From the NCBI RefSeq assembly GCF_004353505.1, contig NZ_SMNQ01000030.1:1-55005 (forward strand): DNA of 55,005 bases, written 5' to 3'. Shown here one piece after another: positions 24,263 to 32,981 of this stretch; positions within the stretch are counted from its first letter, which is position 1; the number at the start of each line of letters is the position of its first letter. The translations under genes were made by a program, and so were the position numbers. The notes below the pieces were generated by a model that worked only from the letters and a program-made list of their open reading frames with translations, had not been told where the DNA came from and did no database searches. Source of the DNA: Streptomyces sp. WAC05374 (GTDB taxonomy: Bacteria > Actinomycetota > Actinomycetes > Streptomycetales > Streptomycetaceae).

Positions 24263-25516
24263 TCACGCGCTGCGGCGTCGGCGTGCGAGCGCGTAGGCCC
24301 CTCCGGCGAGGACGACGACACCGGCGGCTGCCCCGACGATGAGGCCCGCATTGCTGCCGCCTTCTGCCTTCCGGGTCTCCTCGCCCGAGCCTGCCACGAC
24401 TGCGTCGGAGCCGGGCTTGCCCGTGGGAGCCTGTGACGAAGCTGGTGCAGAGGGGGCGGGTGAGCTTCCTGCGTTGCCGCCCACCTGCTTGTTGGTGAGG
24501 GGGCTGATGTTCGGGTCGCCGGGCTTGCCGAGACCCCGGTTGATGTGGGCGCCGGGGCGGACGATGCCGTGGCCGAGGTAGTTGCTGACGGTGCCGGGCT
24601 TCCAGCCCTCACCCCGGCCGGCGGACTCGAACATGACCCGCAAGACCTGGTTGGCGGTCCAGTCGGGGTGCTTGGACCAGATCAGTGCGGCGGATGCGGA
24701 GGCGAGGGCAGTGGCGGAGCTGGTGCCGCCATCGCCGTCGCAGTAGCTCGTGAAGTTCGGGTCGCACCACCCGGGAATGTCGTCGGCGGGCGCCGCGATG
24801 TCGATGGACTCCCCGTGCTGCGAGTACTCGGACACCTTGCCGTCAGGTCCCGACCCGGCCACAGCAATCGCTTCGGGGTAACTGGCAGGGTATTGGAGCT
24901 TGTTTCCCTTCGTGCCGTTGTTACCGGCACCGGCGAACAGGAGCTTCCCCTTGCTCTGCGCGTACTCAACGGCGTCGCGCACCTCAGAGCTGTAGTACTC
25001 ACTACCCATCGAGACATTGATGATCTTGGCTTCACTGTCCGCAGCCGCCTTGATGGCCTGTTCGAGGTCGAAGGCATTCACCTTCTCCTTGTTCTGCAGC
25101 TCAGTGTCCGACACACGGAACGGGATGATCTTCGCTCCCGGCGCCAGCCCTTTGAGCCCTCCGCCTTTCCCAGTGCCCGCGATCAGCTCGGCCATCGAGG
25201 TTCCGTGGCCGTCGAAATCGTCCCAGGCCTCGCCCTTCACTCCGGTGAAGTCCACGCCTTTGAGAACTTGACCTTTGAGCGACGGCGTAGAGGGGTTGAC
25301 GCCGCTGTCGATGACCGCGACCGTGACGCCCTCACCGGTGACCGATTTCCAGATGTCATCGGCGTTCATGGCGTCCAGGTACCACTGCTTCGACTGCGGA
25401 TCGGTGATGGTCGCAGCCGTGGCGGTCCCGCCGAAGGCCACTGTCCAAGCTCCGGCCACAGCCACAGCACAGAGCGGCACCCTGCGCTTGAAGAGCTGGC
25501 TCATTACTGGCGTCAT
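24263..25516 (-). CDS. mycP: Mycosin-type subtilisin protease, second of two (MycP)
   Basis: A 417-aa membrane-anchored S8 serine protease of ESX systems. It has a signal peptide (to about ...GTATAA, residue 35), catalytic Asp in VIDSGV (about 70), His in DGHGTSMAE (about 103) and Ser in GTSSATALASA (about 265). A Pro/Ser-rich linker leads to a C-terminal membrane anchor (GLIVGAAAGVVVLAGGAYAL) and an RRRR stop. It differs clearly from the other mycosin at 27931 (VGHGT, GTSFSAP). It is located inside the substrate operon between the EspB-like and WXG100 genes. The ATG at 25504, four codons later, is an alternative start. Confidence 0.93.
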   Translation of the reverse strand: MTPVMSQLFKRRVPLCAVAVAGAWTVAFGGTATAATITDPQSKQWYLDAMNADDIWKSVTGEGVTVAVIDSGVNPSTPSLKGQVLKGVDFTGVKGEAWDDFDGHGTSMAELIAGTGKGGGLKGLAPGAKIIPFRVSDTELQNKEKVNAFDLEQAIKAAADSEAKIINVSMGSEYYSSEVRDAVEYAQSKGKLLFAGAGNNGTKGNKLQYPASYPEAIAVAGSGPDGKVSEYSQHGESIDIAAPADDIPGWCDPNFTSYCDGDGGTSSATALASASAALIWSKHPDWTANQVLRVMFESAGRGEGWKPGTVSNYLGHGIVRPGAHINRGLGKPGDPNISPLTNKQVGGNAGSSPAPSAPASSQAPTGKPGSDAVVAGSGEETRKAEGGSNAGLIVGAAAGVVVLAGGAYALARRRRSA

Positions 25517-25541
25517 CCTGACTTCCGAATCTTCCGAGTGC

Positions 25542-27362
25542 CTAGCCGATCACCGGCGGTACGGCGCCTCGCCGCCTGCCGGCCCACGTCTCTTCATCCT
25601 CTGTCAGGTGACCGGGGCGTGCCGAACCGGTCTGGTCCTGTTCCTCGTCGCGGTTCTGACGCTGTCCTGCGCGGCCGGGGCTCGCCGTCGTGCCACGTGG
25701 CATCCCCACTACGCCGTTGGCGCTGGGAGTACCTCTCCCTGTGGCGCGGGTGCCACTGCCCTGGCCGGCACCGATGACACCTGAGTGGCTGGGCTTCGCC
25801 ACCGGGGGGCGGCCTGTCGCCGGGCCTTCCCCACCGATGACCGTCGCCCTCGGCAGGCGTGATCCAGCAGTGCCATTCGCGCCCTGCGCGCCGCGCTGAG
25901 GCGTGCCACCGACGATCCCGTTCGAGTGACCGGCCCGCGGGGTGCTCGAGGTGTTCTGGCGACCGGGTGTCACCTGTCCGGGCACGCCGGGCCTACCGGT
26001 CACCGGCCCGTTGCCACCCGGCACACCCGCACGGCCCGTGCCGGGGCCGGTGCCCGGCGTCCCCGGACGCCCAACGGCCGGTCCGGTACCCGGCGTCCCC
26101 GGGCGGCCAACGGTCGGTCCGGTACCCGGCGTCCCCGGACGGCCAACGGGCGGGCCGGAGCGCCCCGTTGACGTGGCCGGACCGCTCGTAGGCGCGGGCC
26201 GCCCAACGGCTGGAGCATTTCGCCCCGTCGGCTGGGCGTTTCCGTACCCCGTGGTGCTGGGGCGGCCCACCGGGCCCGTCTTTCCCGCACCGGTTCGGGG
26301 CGTGCCCGGCATTCCCTGCGCGCGTGCGGGGTTGGGCCGAGAAGGGCCGAGATTCGTCAGCACCGGCGGAGGGGTGCCGGGGGTCGGCCCGGGGGTGGTC
26401 GGCTGCGAGGGAAGCGGCGGGGTGTTGGTGGGCGCGGTGGGGGCGGTCGGGGTCAGCACGCTGTCGATCTGCACCGAGGTGTGCGGACCCGCGATCTCCC
26501 CGGGCCTGCCCAAGACCTCCGCGCGCGCTGAGCCGCCACCTGTGCCGGCTTCTGATCTTCCGCCCGGTTGTGGTGAGGAGGCCTCCGAGAGGCGCGCCGG
26601 CTCGGAACCCGTACCGGATGATCGTGCGTCGAACTGCCCCAGCGGTGCCGGCACCGCCGCGTTCAGCGGCTTCGGCGGTGGTGGGGGGTCCTGGGCGGCC
26701 AGTGTGCTGTGCGAGACCGCGTAGAAGGACGCCAGGCGGTTCATCTGGTTGATGGCCTCTTGGCGGTCCTTCTCCACCGCAAGGGCCTTCTGGTACTCCT
26801 GGTTGTCCTCCGTGCGCTCCGGTAGGGCGAATTCCTCGGGGCTCTTCTGAATCAAGCGGCCGTCCCGCGGCGGCTTGGAGTTGCGCACCGAGGCCAGGCC
26901 GGTGCTGGCGACCTCCATTTGCGCGCCCACCACGTTGGCGAAGTTGCTCAGCTTGTAGGTGTAACTGACGATCTGGGCGCCGTACGACCGGAAAGCCTCG
27001 GCGCCCTCGCCCTTCCAGTCCGGTGCGGCGACAGCGGCGGCCAGATCCTTCGCCGCGTCGTTGAGGGCGTTCGTGGCCTTCTTGAGGGTCGCGGACGCGT
27101 TCTCCAGGTCGGCCGGATTGGCGCTGTCCAGGAAGTCGAGCATCGCGTTCAGCTTCGCGTTCTCGAAGCTGGTCTTGCCGAAGACGCTGTCTCCCGCCCG
27201 GCCGCCGCGGAAGAAGCCGTCCATGAGGTCGGTGGCCCGCTCCATGAAGTCCGTGGCGGCGAACTGACCATGGATGTTCTTCTGCGCCTCCTGCTGCGCC
27301 TGTTCGAAGCTCTTCGCCTGCTGCTCGGGCGTCAGCGGCTTCGGCTGCTTCTCTTCACTCAT
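25542..27362 (-). CDS. EspB/PPE-like T7SS protein: WXG domain plus Pro/Gly-rich repeat tail
   Basis: A 606-aa protein with no signal peptide. A helical domain, about residues 1-215, contains a WXG turn (AAPDWKGEGAEAFRSYG, about 113-129) and PPE-like length. From about 225 to the end it is low-complexity Pro/Gly/Thr/Arg, including 12-residue repeats of VGRPGTPGTGP type (DNA 26036-26155). The extreme C-terminus is an ordered-looking acidic-aromatic motif (EDEETWAGRRRGAVPPVIG). This resembles a mycobacterial EspB or PPE substrate, with a possible wall-spanning tail; that comparison is by architecture only. It is 6 bp after the 146-aa gene and 25 bp before the mycosin gene. Confidence 0.88.
   Translation of the reverse strand: MSEEKQPKPLTPEQQAKSFEQAQQEAQKNIHGQFAATDFMERATDLMDGFFRGGRAGDSVFGKTSFENAKLNAMLDFLDSANPADLENASATLKKATNALNDAAKDLAAAVAAPDWKGEGAEAFRSYGAQIVSYTYKLSNFANVVGAQMEVASTGLASVRNSKPPRDGRLIQKSPEEFALPERTEDNQEYQKALAVEKDRQEAINQMNRLASFYAVSHSTLAAQDPPPPPKPLNAAVPAPLGQFDARSSGTGSEPARLSEASSPQPGGRSEAGTGGGSARAEVLGRPGEIAGPHTSVQIDSVLTPTAPTAPTNTPPLPSQPTTPGPTPGTPPPVLTNLGPSRPNPARAQGMPGTPRTGAGKTGPVGRPSTTGYGNAQPTGRNAPAVGRPAPTSGPATSTGRSGPPVGRPGTPGTGPTVGRPGTPGTGPAVGRPGTPGTGPGTGRAGVPGGNGPVTGRPGVPGQVTPGRQNTSSTPRAGHSNGIVGGTPQRGAQGANGTAGSRLPRATVIGGEGPATGRPPVAKPSHSGVIGAGQGSGTRATGRGTPSANGVVGMPRGTTASPGRAGQRQNRDEEQDQTGSARPGHLTEDEETWAGRRRGAVPPVIG
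26036..26155. repeat. 36-bp coding tandem repeats in the EspB-like gene
   Basis: Copies of a 36-bp unit (for example GGTCCGGTACCCGGCGTCCC beginning at 26080 and again at 26116) encode 12-residue VGRPGTPGTGPx repeats. At least three copies are near-identical, so copy number may vary between strains. Confidence 0.75.
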
Positions 27363-27368
27363 CGCTGA

Positions 27369-27809
27369 TCACCCCAGGTCCGTCGTGCCGCTGGTGGCAT
27401 CCTGGCGCTCCGGCTGGGCGCCCTTGTCCTGCGCCTTGGCCTTCGCCCGCTCCGCCTCGTCGTACTCCTTGGCCAGACGGGTGCGGATCTCGTGGAAGCG
27501 CCGCCGTGCCCCCTCGTCGACGTTGTCGTATCCGACGTCCGCCGCGTGCACGGCGATGTGCAGGAGTTCGATCTGGTCGCCGAGCGACTTGGAAAGCTGG
27601 ACGAGAGCCGTGTGCACGCGGTTGTACTGGGTGAAGAAGTCGTCCGCCTCCGCGAACTGAAGGCCGACTCCCAGAGAGCCGCGGGTCACACGGTCCAGGG
27701 CGACCTGACGACTGCCGCCCGCCCCGCCTTCCAGCTCCGTCAGCAGTGTGTCGACCCGGCTCCGGAACTTCTTCAGCGCGCCCACTCCGCGCTCGAGGTC
27801 ACCCGCCAT
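27369..27809 (-). CDS. Helical T7SS-operon protein, WXG100-like size
   Basis: A 146-aa, almost entirely helical protein with no signal peptide or membrane segment: DLERGVGALKKFRSRVDTLLTELE, then ADDFFTQYNRVHTALVQLSKSLGDQIELLHIAVHAADVG, then a charged helix. There is no W-x-G. YDEAE near the end of the last helix fits YxxxD/E. The ATG at 27809 is preferred; upstream only a TTG is available. It is first in the substrate unit and 6 bp from the EspB-like gene, which suggests it is that protein's helical partner (PE/PPE-style pairing, inferred). A promoter-like sequence lies at 27890-27918. Confidence 0.85.
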   Translation of the reverse strand: MAGDLERGVGALKKFRSRVDTLLTELEGGAGGSRQVALDRVTRGSLGVGLQFAEADDFFTQYNRVHTALVQLSKSLGDQIELLHIAVHAADVGYDNVDEGARRRFHEIRTRLAKEYDEAERAKAKAQDKGAQPERQDATSGTTDLG

Positions 27810-27889
27810 GGCCGCCCCCGTAACCAACTGCCTCGAGCACGATGCTCAGACCTCCCCGTTTGCTTGAGCTGACACGCAGTGCCGGAGTC

Positions 27890-27918
27890 ACTCTAGTCAC
27901 TGGCCATGACAGCCCCAA
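27890..27918 (-). promoter_or_regulatory. Candidate promoter of the esx substrate operon
   Basis: On the minus strand, TTGGGG (27913-27918), a 17-nt spacer, then TAGAGT (27890-27895), about 80 nt before the 146-aa gene's ATG and just past the mycosin stop. It would let the substrate genes be transcribed separately from eccB-mycP. Confidence 0.45.
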
Positions 27919-27930
27919 GCGCCTTACCCG

Positions 27931-29184
27931 TCACGCCACTTCCCTCCCGTGCGGTTGCAACCGTGCGATGCGGCGGGTCCGGCGGCGGGAGTCGCGGAGT
28001 GCGACGGCGACTCCTGTGATCATCGCCACCAGGACGCCGCCGCCGACCACCACGTACGTCGCGAGGCGGGCGTTGCGCTGGTCGGGGGTTTCGCCGAGGT
28101 GGAGCTCGGCCGGGGTCGGGGCCTCGGCGCGGGTGACGCCCTCGTGGGCGACCGGGGCTTCGATGGGCTTGTCGTCCTCCGTCAGGGCGCGGACCGGGTC
28201 GACGACGCCCCAGCCGACGAGACGGTCGTGGCCGGCCACGGAGCGCTCGGCGGTCTGCTGGATCTGGGCGACGATCTGCTTGCGCGTCCAGTCCTTGTGC
28301 TTGGCCTTGATGAGGGCCGCGAGGCCCGCCACGTACGGGGCGGAGAAGCTGGTGCCGTTGTCCGCGCAGTGGCCGCCGCCCGGGACGGTCGAGACCATGT
28401 CCACGCCCGGTGCCGCGATGCCGACGAAGTCGCCGGACTGGGAGAAGGGGGCGCGCTCGTTGTTGCGGTCCGAGGAGGCGACGGCGAGGACGCCGTCGTA
28501 CGAGGCGGGGTAGGTCTTCTTGACGTTGCCGCCGAGGCCGTCGTTGCCCGCCGAGGCGACGACCACGATCTCCTGGGCCAAGGCCTCGTCCACGGCCTGC
28601 TTCAGGGCGGGGGCCGGTTCCACCGCCTTGGCGGTGTCCTGGGAGATGTTGATGACGTCGGCGTCCTCGTCGATGGCGTGCTGGATGGCGGTCGCCAGGG
28701 TCTCGGCGGTGCCGTGGCCTTCGGCGTCGTTCTGCTGGATGGGGATGATCGTGGCGTCCGGGGCCAGGCCGACGAAGCCGGTGCCCTTGGCGGGGCGGGC
28801 GGCGATGATGCCGGCGACCTTGGTGCCGTGGCCCACGGTGTCCGTGGTGCCGTCCTCCTTGCCGCGCTCGATCTCGTTGCCGTTGTCGTCCTTGAGGTCC
28901 TTGGGGAGCAGGTTGACACCGCTGCCGGTGTCGACGGCCTTCTTGAGCTGGGGGTTCTTGACGTCGACACCGGTGTCGATGACGGCGACCCGCACGCCCT
29001 TGCCGGTGGACTGCTTCCACAGCTCGTCCAGCAGCACCCGCTGGAGGGACCAGGGGCGGCCTTCGTACATCTTGCCGGGGAAGGTGCACTGGGTGCTGTC
29101 CTCCGCCACGGCGGGGCTCGCGGGAACGGCGACAAGGGTGGTGACGGCGGCGACGGCCAGCAGGCGTCGGTACGTGGAGGTCAT
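27931..29184 (-). CDS. mycP: Mycosin-type subtilisin protease, first of two (MycP)
   Basis: A 417-aa ESX-associated S8 protease, anchored outside the membrane. It has a signal peptide (to about ...SPAVAED, residue 28) and an N-terminal extension with Cys (STQCTFPGK). The triad is Asp in VIDTGVDV (about 70), His in DTVGHGTKVAG (about 120) and Ser in GTSFSAPYVAG (about 285). The oxyanion region is VVVASAGNDG. A C-terminal membrane helix (TYVVVGGGVLVAMITGVAVAL) ends in RRRTRR. The gene is 14 bp downstream of eccB, the usual MycP position in ESX loci. In mycobacteria MycP stabilises the Ecc complex and processes EspB-type substrates. Confidence 0.94.
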   Translation of the reverse strand: MTSTYRRLLAVAAVTTLVAVPASPAVAEDSTQCTFPGKMYEGRPWSLQRVLLDELWKQSTGKGVRVAVIDTGVDVKNPQLKKAVDTGSGVNLLPKDLKDDNGNEIERGKEDGTTDTVGHGTKVAGIIAARPAKGTGFVGLAPDATIIPIQQNDAEGHGTAETLATAIQHAIDEDADVINISQDTAKAVEPAPALKQAVDEALAQEIVVVASAGNDGLGGNVKKTYPASYDGVLAVASSDRNNERAPFSQSGDFVGIAAPGVDMVSTVPGGGHCADNGTSFSAPYVAGLAALIKAKHKDWTRKQIVAQIQQTAERSVAGHDRLVGWGVVDPVRALTEDDKPIEAPVAHEGVTRAEAPTPAELHLGETPDQRNARLATYVVVGGGVLVAMITGVAVALRDSRRRTRRIARLQPHGREVA

Positions 29185-29198
29185 GTGCGCCCCGGCCC

Positions 29199-30725
29199 TC
29201 AGGAACCCTGCGGCTGGCGGGCCGCGCCGGTGGACAGGCGGGGGCCGGTCGGCAGGAAGGTCGACCAGGCCGCGGGGACGGGCACGGGGTCCACGTCCTT
29301 GTAGCCGAGCCGGTTCTGGGCCTGCTGTGCCTCCTGCTGCCGTGCCCGCTTCTCCTCCTTGGACCCGGAGGACCCGATGCCGGCGTCGTCGGTGGCGCTG
29401 TCGCCGTTGGACTGCATGGCGTAGCGCAGGCCGGTGTCGGTGACGAGGAAGAGGAACCCGGTGCCGGTCTCGGACCCCTTGAACTGGCGGAAGAGCTGCC
29501 CGGACCCCGGGGTGACGTAGGCGCTGCTGGAGCCGGTCGGCAGGGGGGCGGGGAAGTCGCTGCCCGCCCAGGTGCTGAGGGTGGTGGAACCGTCGTCGCC
29601 GTCCACCTTGCGCAGGACGTTGCAGACGGTGTTACGGCTGTTCTCGGCGATCGCGGCGTCGTTCACGGGCTTCGGCGCGTACTGGGGCCACTTCTTGTCC
29701 TTGCCGAACGCCTCGCCCGGCTGGAAGGCTCCGGCGCTCACGGACTTGGCCTGGCCCGCCTGTCCCAGGCCGATCAGTTCCCGGCTGTTGAGCAGGAGCT
29801 TCGCCATGAAGTCGGACACGGGGGCGACGCGCCCCTCGAGGACGACGTACTGCTGCTTCCTGGTCCCGTCCGTGGCGGTGAGGACCATGCCCACCTTGTT
29901 GTCCTCGGGCTCGAGCAGCCCGTCCACCCCGGCGGGCTCCCCCGGCTGCCCGGGCACGGTGGGGAAGGTGATGGTGTCGCCCTTGTGGAGGGTGTCCAGC
30001 CAGGCGGCGGACACGCGCTGCGCCGCACGGCCCTGACCGACGAGCTGACGCAGGAGCAGCTCGTCCTTCTCCAGCGGGTACGCCGTGCCGCCCGCGTCCA
30101 CGACGTAACGGGTCTTGTCGGGACCCTCCACGTAGAGCAGTTCCCCGCCGCGCAGGCGGTCCGCGCCCTCGGTCCTGCTCTCCTCGCGTTCGGCGAGGAC
30201 GAACGCCGCCTTCTGGATCGCCCGGCCTCCCTCGCCCGGCCGCTCGCAGACGGCCCAGCGCTTCGCGGCGCCGGCCTCCTTGGGGTCGGGGAGCCGGTCC
30301 GGGGCGTAGGGGATGCCGAGGGTGGCGCCGTGCGGGATCTTGCCGCTGTCGAGCACCGACTCGTCGACGTTGATGACCTTGCCCTTGTCGGGGTTGAGAA
30401 GGAGCTTCGCCGACGACATGTTCAGCACCGGGTGGAGCTGCTTCTTGTCGCCGGTCTTCAGCACCACGTAGCGGGTCGTGGACTTGCTGGCGATGATGAC
30501 GTTCTCGCCCGGGGTGTCCCACTTCTGGGGCGCCACCGGCTTGAACATCCCCCAGGCACCGAAGACCGCCAGGACCACCACACCGACGATGGCTCCCGGC
30601 ACCACCGCGCGGAGCGGGCGCGGCGCGCCCTCCTCGGAGCCCGTGGTGTTCGGCTGCACGAACTGCGCAATCAGCCTCCGCTTTGCGAAGGTGTAGGCGT
30701 TGAGTTCGTCCCGTCGTGATGCCAT
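29199..30725 (-). CDS. eccB: ESX/T7SS membrane component EccB
   Basis: A 508-aa protein. A short cytosolic N-terminus (MASRRDELNAYTFAKRRLIAQFV) matches the EccB start. One transmembrane helix (VVPGAIVGVVVLAVFGAWGMF, about residues 40-60) is followed by a large outside domain with the repeated beta motifs of EccB (TTRYVVLKTGDKKQLHPVLNMSSAKLLL; QQYVVLEGRVAPVSDFMAKLLL). A Cys pair (AVCERPG and NTVCNVL) could form the conserved disulfide. I take the ATG at 30725, although the frame stays open 15 codons further up. It is divergent from eccE and followed by mycP. Confidence 0.94.
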   Translation of the reverse strand: MASRRDELNAYTFAKRRLIAQFVQPNTTGSEEGAPRPLRAVVPGAIVGVVVLAVFGAWGMFKPVAPQKWDTPGENVIIASKSTTRYVVLKTGDKKQLHPVLNMSSAKLLLNPDKGKVINVDESVLDSGKIPHGATLGIPYAPDRLPDPKEAGAAKRWAVCERPGEGGRAIQKAAFVLAEREESRTEGADRLRGGELLYVEGPDKTRYVVDAGGTAYPLEKDELLLRQLVGQGRAAQRVSAAWLDTLHKGDTITFPTVPGQPGEPAGVDGLLEPEDNKVGMVLTATDGTRKQQYVVLEGRVAPVSDFMAKLLLNSRELIGLGQAGQAKSVSAGAFQPGEAFGKDKKWPQYAPKPVNDAAIAENSRNTVCNVLRKVDGDDGSTTLSTWAGSDFPAPLPTGSSSAYVTPGSGQLFRQFKGSETGTGFLFLVTDTGLRYAMQSNGDSATDDAGIGSSGSKEEKRARQQEAQQAQNRLGYKDVDPVPVPAAWSTFLPTGPRLSTGAARQPQGS

Positions 30726-30905
30726 TTGTCCGCTGCCCCTCATCCCCTCTGGGCGCTCAGGTTCCCACACGCATCGGAACGCCTGCCGTCGCGCCGCCCA
30801 CTACTATGCCTGCCGACGCCCGCATCTCCCCGCTCAGGTAGGGTGATCGCCCGGTCAACGCCCATGCGAATGTGGCACTTGCGGACACGAGGGGGCAACG
30901 CGGCG
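30726..30905. promoter_or_regulatory. Divergent eccB/eccE promoter region
   Basis: A 180-bp noncoding gap between divergent ESX genes. TAGGGT at 30839-30844 is a possible plus-strand -10 box for eccE, giving a leader near 60 nt, but no clear -35 is visible. The minus-strand promoter for eccB could not be placed. Confidence 0.4.
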
Positions 30906-32240
30906 ATGGGTACGGCGACGCGCGCGCGAAGTGGGCGGACACCCGGACGAGCCCCTGATACTTCCCGACGGCAACGCAGTAACGGCCGTACGGCTACTGC
31001 TGCTCAGGGGACCCCCACGACGACCGTCCTGCGCCCGCTCGCCCGTACCGGCCGCCTCGGCCCGTTCCAGACGCGGCAGTTGGTGCTCGTGGAGATGGCG
31101 CTGGCCCTCGCCGCGGTCGGGGTCGCGCTCGGCGGCCTCTGGCTCATCCCCACGTGCACCGTGGCATGCCTGCTGCTGCTCCTGGCCGTGATCCGGCGCC
31201 GTGGCCAGGCACTTCAGGACTGGCTTGCGACGGCACTGGCCCTGCGCGCCCGCAGGCGCGGCGCCGCACCGGCGGGTGCGGACACCGACGCGTCGCTGGC
31301 CGCCGTCGCGGAGAGCGCGCCGGGCTTCCGCCCCTTCCCGTACGTCGACCGCAACCGCCGTACCGTCGGGATGCTCGGCGACGGCACCTTCCTGACGGCG
31401 GTCGTACGGGTGGAGTCCCAGGGGACCGCCCTGCGTCCCGCCTCCGGCGCCCGCGCGCTGCCGCTGTCCGTCCTGGGCGACGCCCTCAAGGTCGACGACA
31501 TCGTCCTGGAGTCGGTGCAACTGCTCCAGCAGGTACGCCCGGCCCCCGCGCCCCACCTGCCCCAGCAGGCCGTGGCGCGGCTGTCGTACGCCCCCCTGCA
31601 CGAGCGGACCGGGGCGCCGGCGCTGCGTATGACGTGGGTGGCCGTGAAGCTCGATCCGGAGCTGTGCCGGGAGGCCGTCACGGCACGCGGCGGAGGTCTC
31701 GAGGGCGCGCAGCGCTGCCTGGTGCGCGCGGCGGACCACGTGGCGAGCCGGCTGACCGGTGTGGGCTTCCAGGCCGTGGTCCTGGACCAGGAGGAGCTCA
31801 ACTCCACGGTGGCGACCGCCGCTTGCGCCAATCCCCGCCTGGCGGCACGGGCGGCGCAGCCCGGTGCGGCGGCGCAGCGGCGTACGGCCGAGACCTCGCG
31901 GGTCTGGCGGTGCGACGACCGCTGGCACACCACGTACGCGGTCGGACGGTGGCCCGAACTGGGCCGGGGGGCGGCCCCGCTGCCCCAGTTGGTGTCGCTG
32001 CTCACCTCCGTCCCGGCGTACGCCACGACCGTGAGCTTCACCCTGCGCCGCGGAACGCGCCAGGGAACGATGAACGTCCTCAGTCACGTCCGTATCACCG
32101 GCGGCTCCGACACCGAGCTGGTCGGCGTCCGCCGGGCCCTGGAGCAGGCCGCGCGTTCGGCGAAGGTCGGCCTGCTGAGACTCGACCGCGAGCAGTTGCC
32201 CGGCGTGCTGGCGACGCTGCCGCTGGGAGGTGCGCGGTGA
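30906..32240 (+). CDS. eccE: ESX/T7SS membrane component EccE
   Basis: A 444-aa protein. A basic, disordered N-terminus (about 50 residues) is followed by a tight pair of membrane helices (about 59-79 and 81-97; LVEMALALAAVGVALGGLWL, then CTVACLLLLLAV) and a soluble domain with the EccE pattern (RPFPYVDRNRRTVGMLGDGTFLTAVVRVE). EccE forms the periphery of the ESX membrane complex. The start is uncertain: ATG 30906 has AGGGGG 11 nt upstream, and in-frame ATGs at 30864 and 30870 are alternatives. Its stop overlaps the next start (TGATG). Confidence 0.87.
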   Translation: MGTATRARSGRTPGRAPDTSRRQRSNGRTATAAQGTPTTTVLRPLARTGRLGPFQTRQLVLVEMALALAAVGVALGGLWLIPTCTVACLLLLLAVIRRRGQALQDWLATALALRARRRGAAPAGADTDASLAAVAESAPGFRPFPYVDRNRRTVGMLGDGTFLTAVVRVESQGTALRPASGARALPLSVLGDALKVDDIVLESVQLLQQVRPAPAPHLPQQAVARLSYAPLHERTGAPALRMTWVAVKLDPELCREAVTARGGGLEGAQRCLVRAADHVASRLTGVGFQAVVLDQEELNSTVATAACANPRLAARAAQPGAAAQRRTAETSRVWRCDDRWHTTYAVGRWPELGRGAAPLPQLVSLLTSVPAYATTVSFTLRRGTRQGTMNVLSHVRITGGSDTELVGVRRALEQAARSAKVGLLRLDREQLPGVLATLPLGGAR

Positions 32241-32953
32241 TGGCCGCTTCGTCCGTACGGGGCGTCCGCGGGTTGTTCGGCCCGCGTCACGCGGGCCACA
32301 GCGTGGTCACCGACCACCTGGGGGCCCTGTCCCTGCCGGTCGGGGACGACGGGGTGGTGATCGGCGACGACGCGGAGGGCCACCCCCAGCTCGTCGGGTT
32401 CCACCGCTCGACGCCGTACGACGTTCTCCTGATCGGCGGCCTGTGGACCGCGCAGGTGCTGGCGCTGCGCGCGGCGGGCACCGGGGCGCGCGTCGCGGTG
32501 GAGACGGGACGCGCGCAGGAGTGGACCACCCTGGCGCAGTCCGCCGGTGCCGGCCTGGAGTGCATCACGCTGCACGACGTCGGCCGCGTTCCGCCCATGG
32601 GCGCCACGGTGGGCAGTCCGGTCGTCGTGGTGCGCGACTGCGGCATGCGGCCGCCCCGCGGGCGTGTGGTGTCCTCGCCGTGGCAGTCCGTGCTGACCCT
32701 GCTGCCCTATCTGAGCCCGGTGGCGCCCCGGTTGATGCGGACGTCCACGCTCGTGGGCGTGCAGCGCGTCTCGCCCCAGGAGGCCCAGCAGATCGGGCGG
32801 ATACTGGGGCTGCACCGCACCGAGACGGAGGCGCTGCCGACCCTGGCGGACGGCGTGACCCTCTGGTGCGCGGGAAGCGAGCGGCACTGGGTGATGACCA
32901 CCCCGACGGACGCGGAGACCGGTCTCCTGGGCACGGCCCGCCGGATGGACTGA
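32240..32953 (+). CDS. Unknown protein coupled to eccE
   Basis: A 237-aa soluble protein with no membrane segment. It contains a Rossmann-like opening (STPYDVLLIGGLWTAQVLALRAAGTGARVAVETGRAQEW), a VVVVRDCGM strand and a late WCAGSERHWVMTTPTDAETG. The look is that of a degenerate FHA/forkhead-like or nucleotide-fold protein; I cannot assign a family. The ATG overlaps the eccE stop (TGATG), with GGGAGG upstream, so it is translationally coupled and likely works with the secretion complex. A GTG one codon earlier is possible. Confidence 0.85.
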   Translation: MAASSVRGVRGLFGPRHAGHSVVTDHLGALSLPVGDDGVVIGDDAEGHPQLVGFHRSTPYDVLLIGGLWTAQVLALRAAGTGARVAVETGRAQEWTTLAQSAGAGLECITLHDVGRVPPMGATVGSPVVVVRDCGMRPPRGRVVSSPWQSVLTLLPYLSPVAPRLMRTSTLVGVQRVSPQEAQQIGRILGLHRTETEALPTLADGVTLWCAGSERHWVMTTPTDAETGLLGTARRMD

Positions 32954-32961
32954 CCCGGCCC

Positions 32962-32981
32962 CCTCACCCTCCCGGGTGAGG
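32962..32981 (+). terminator. Terminator after the eccE unit
   Basis: 8-bp stem CCTCACCC/GGGTGAGG (32962-32969 and 32974-32981) with a 4-nt loop TCCC, 8 nt past the preceding stop. Confidence 0.65.
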
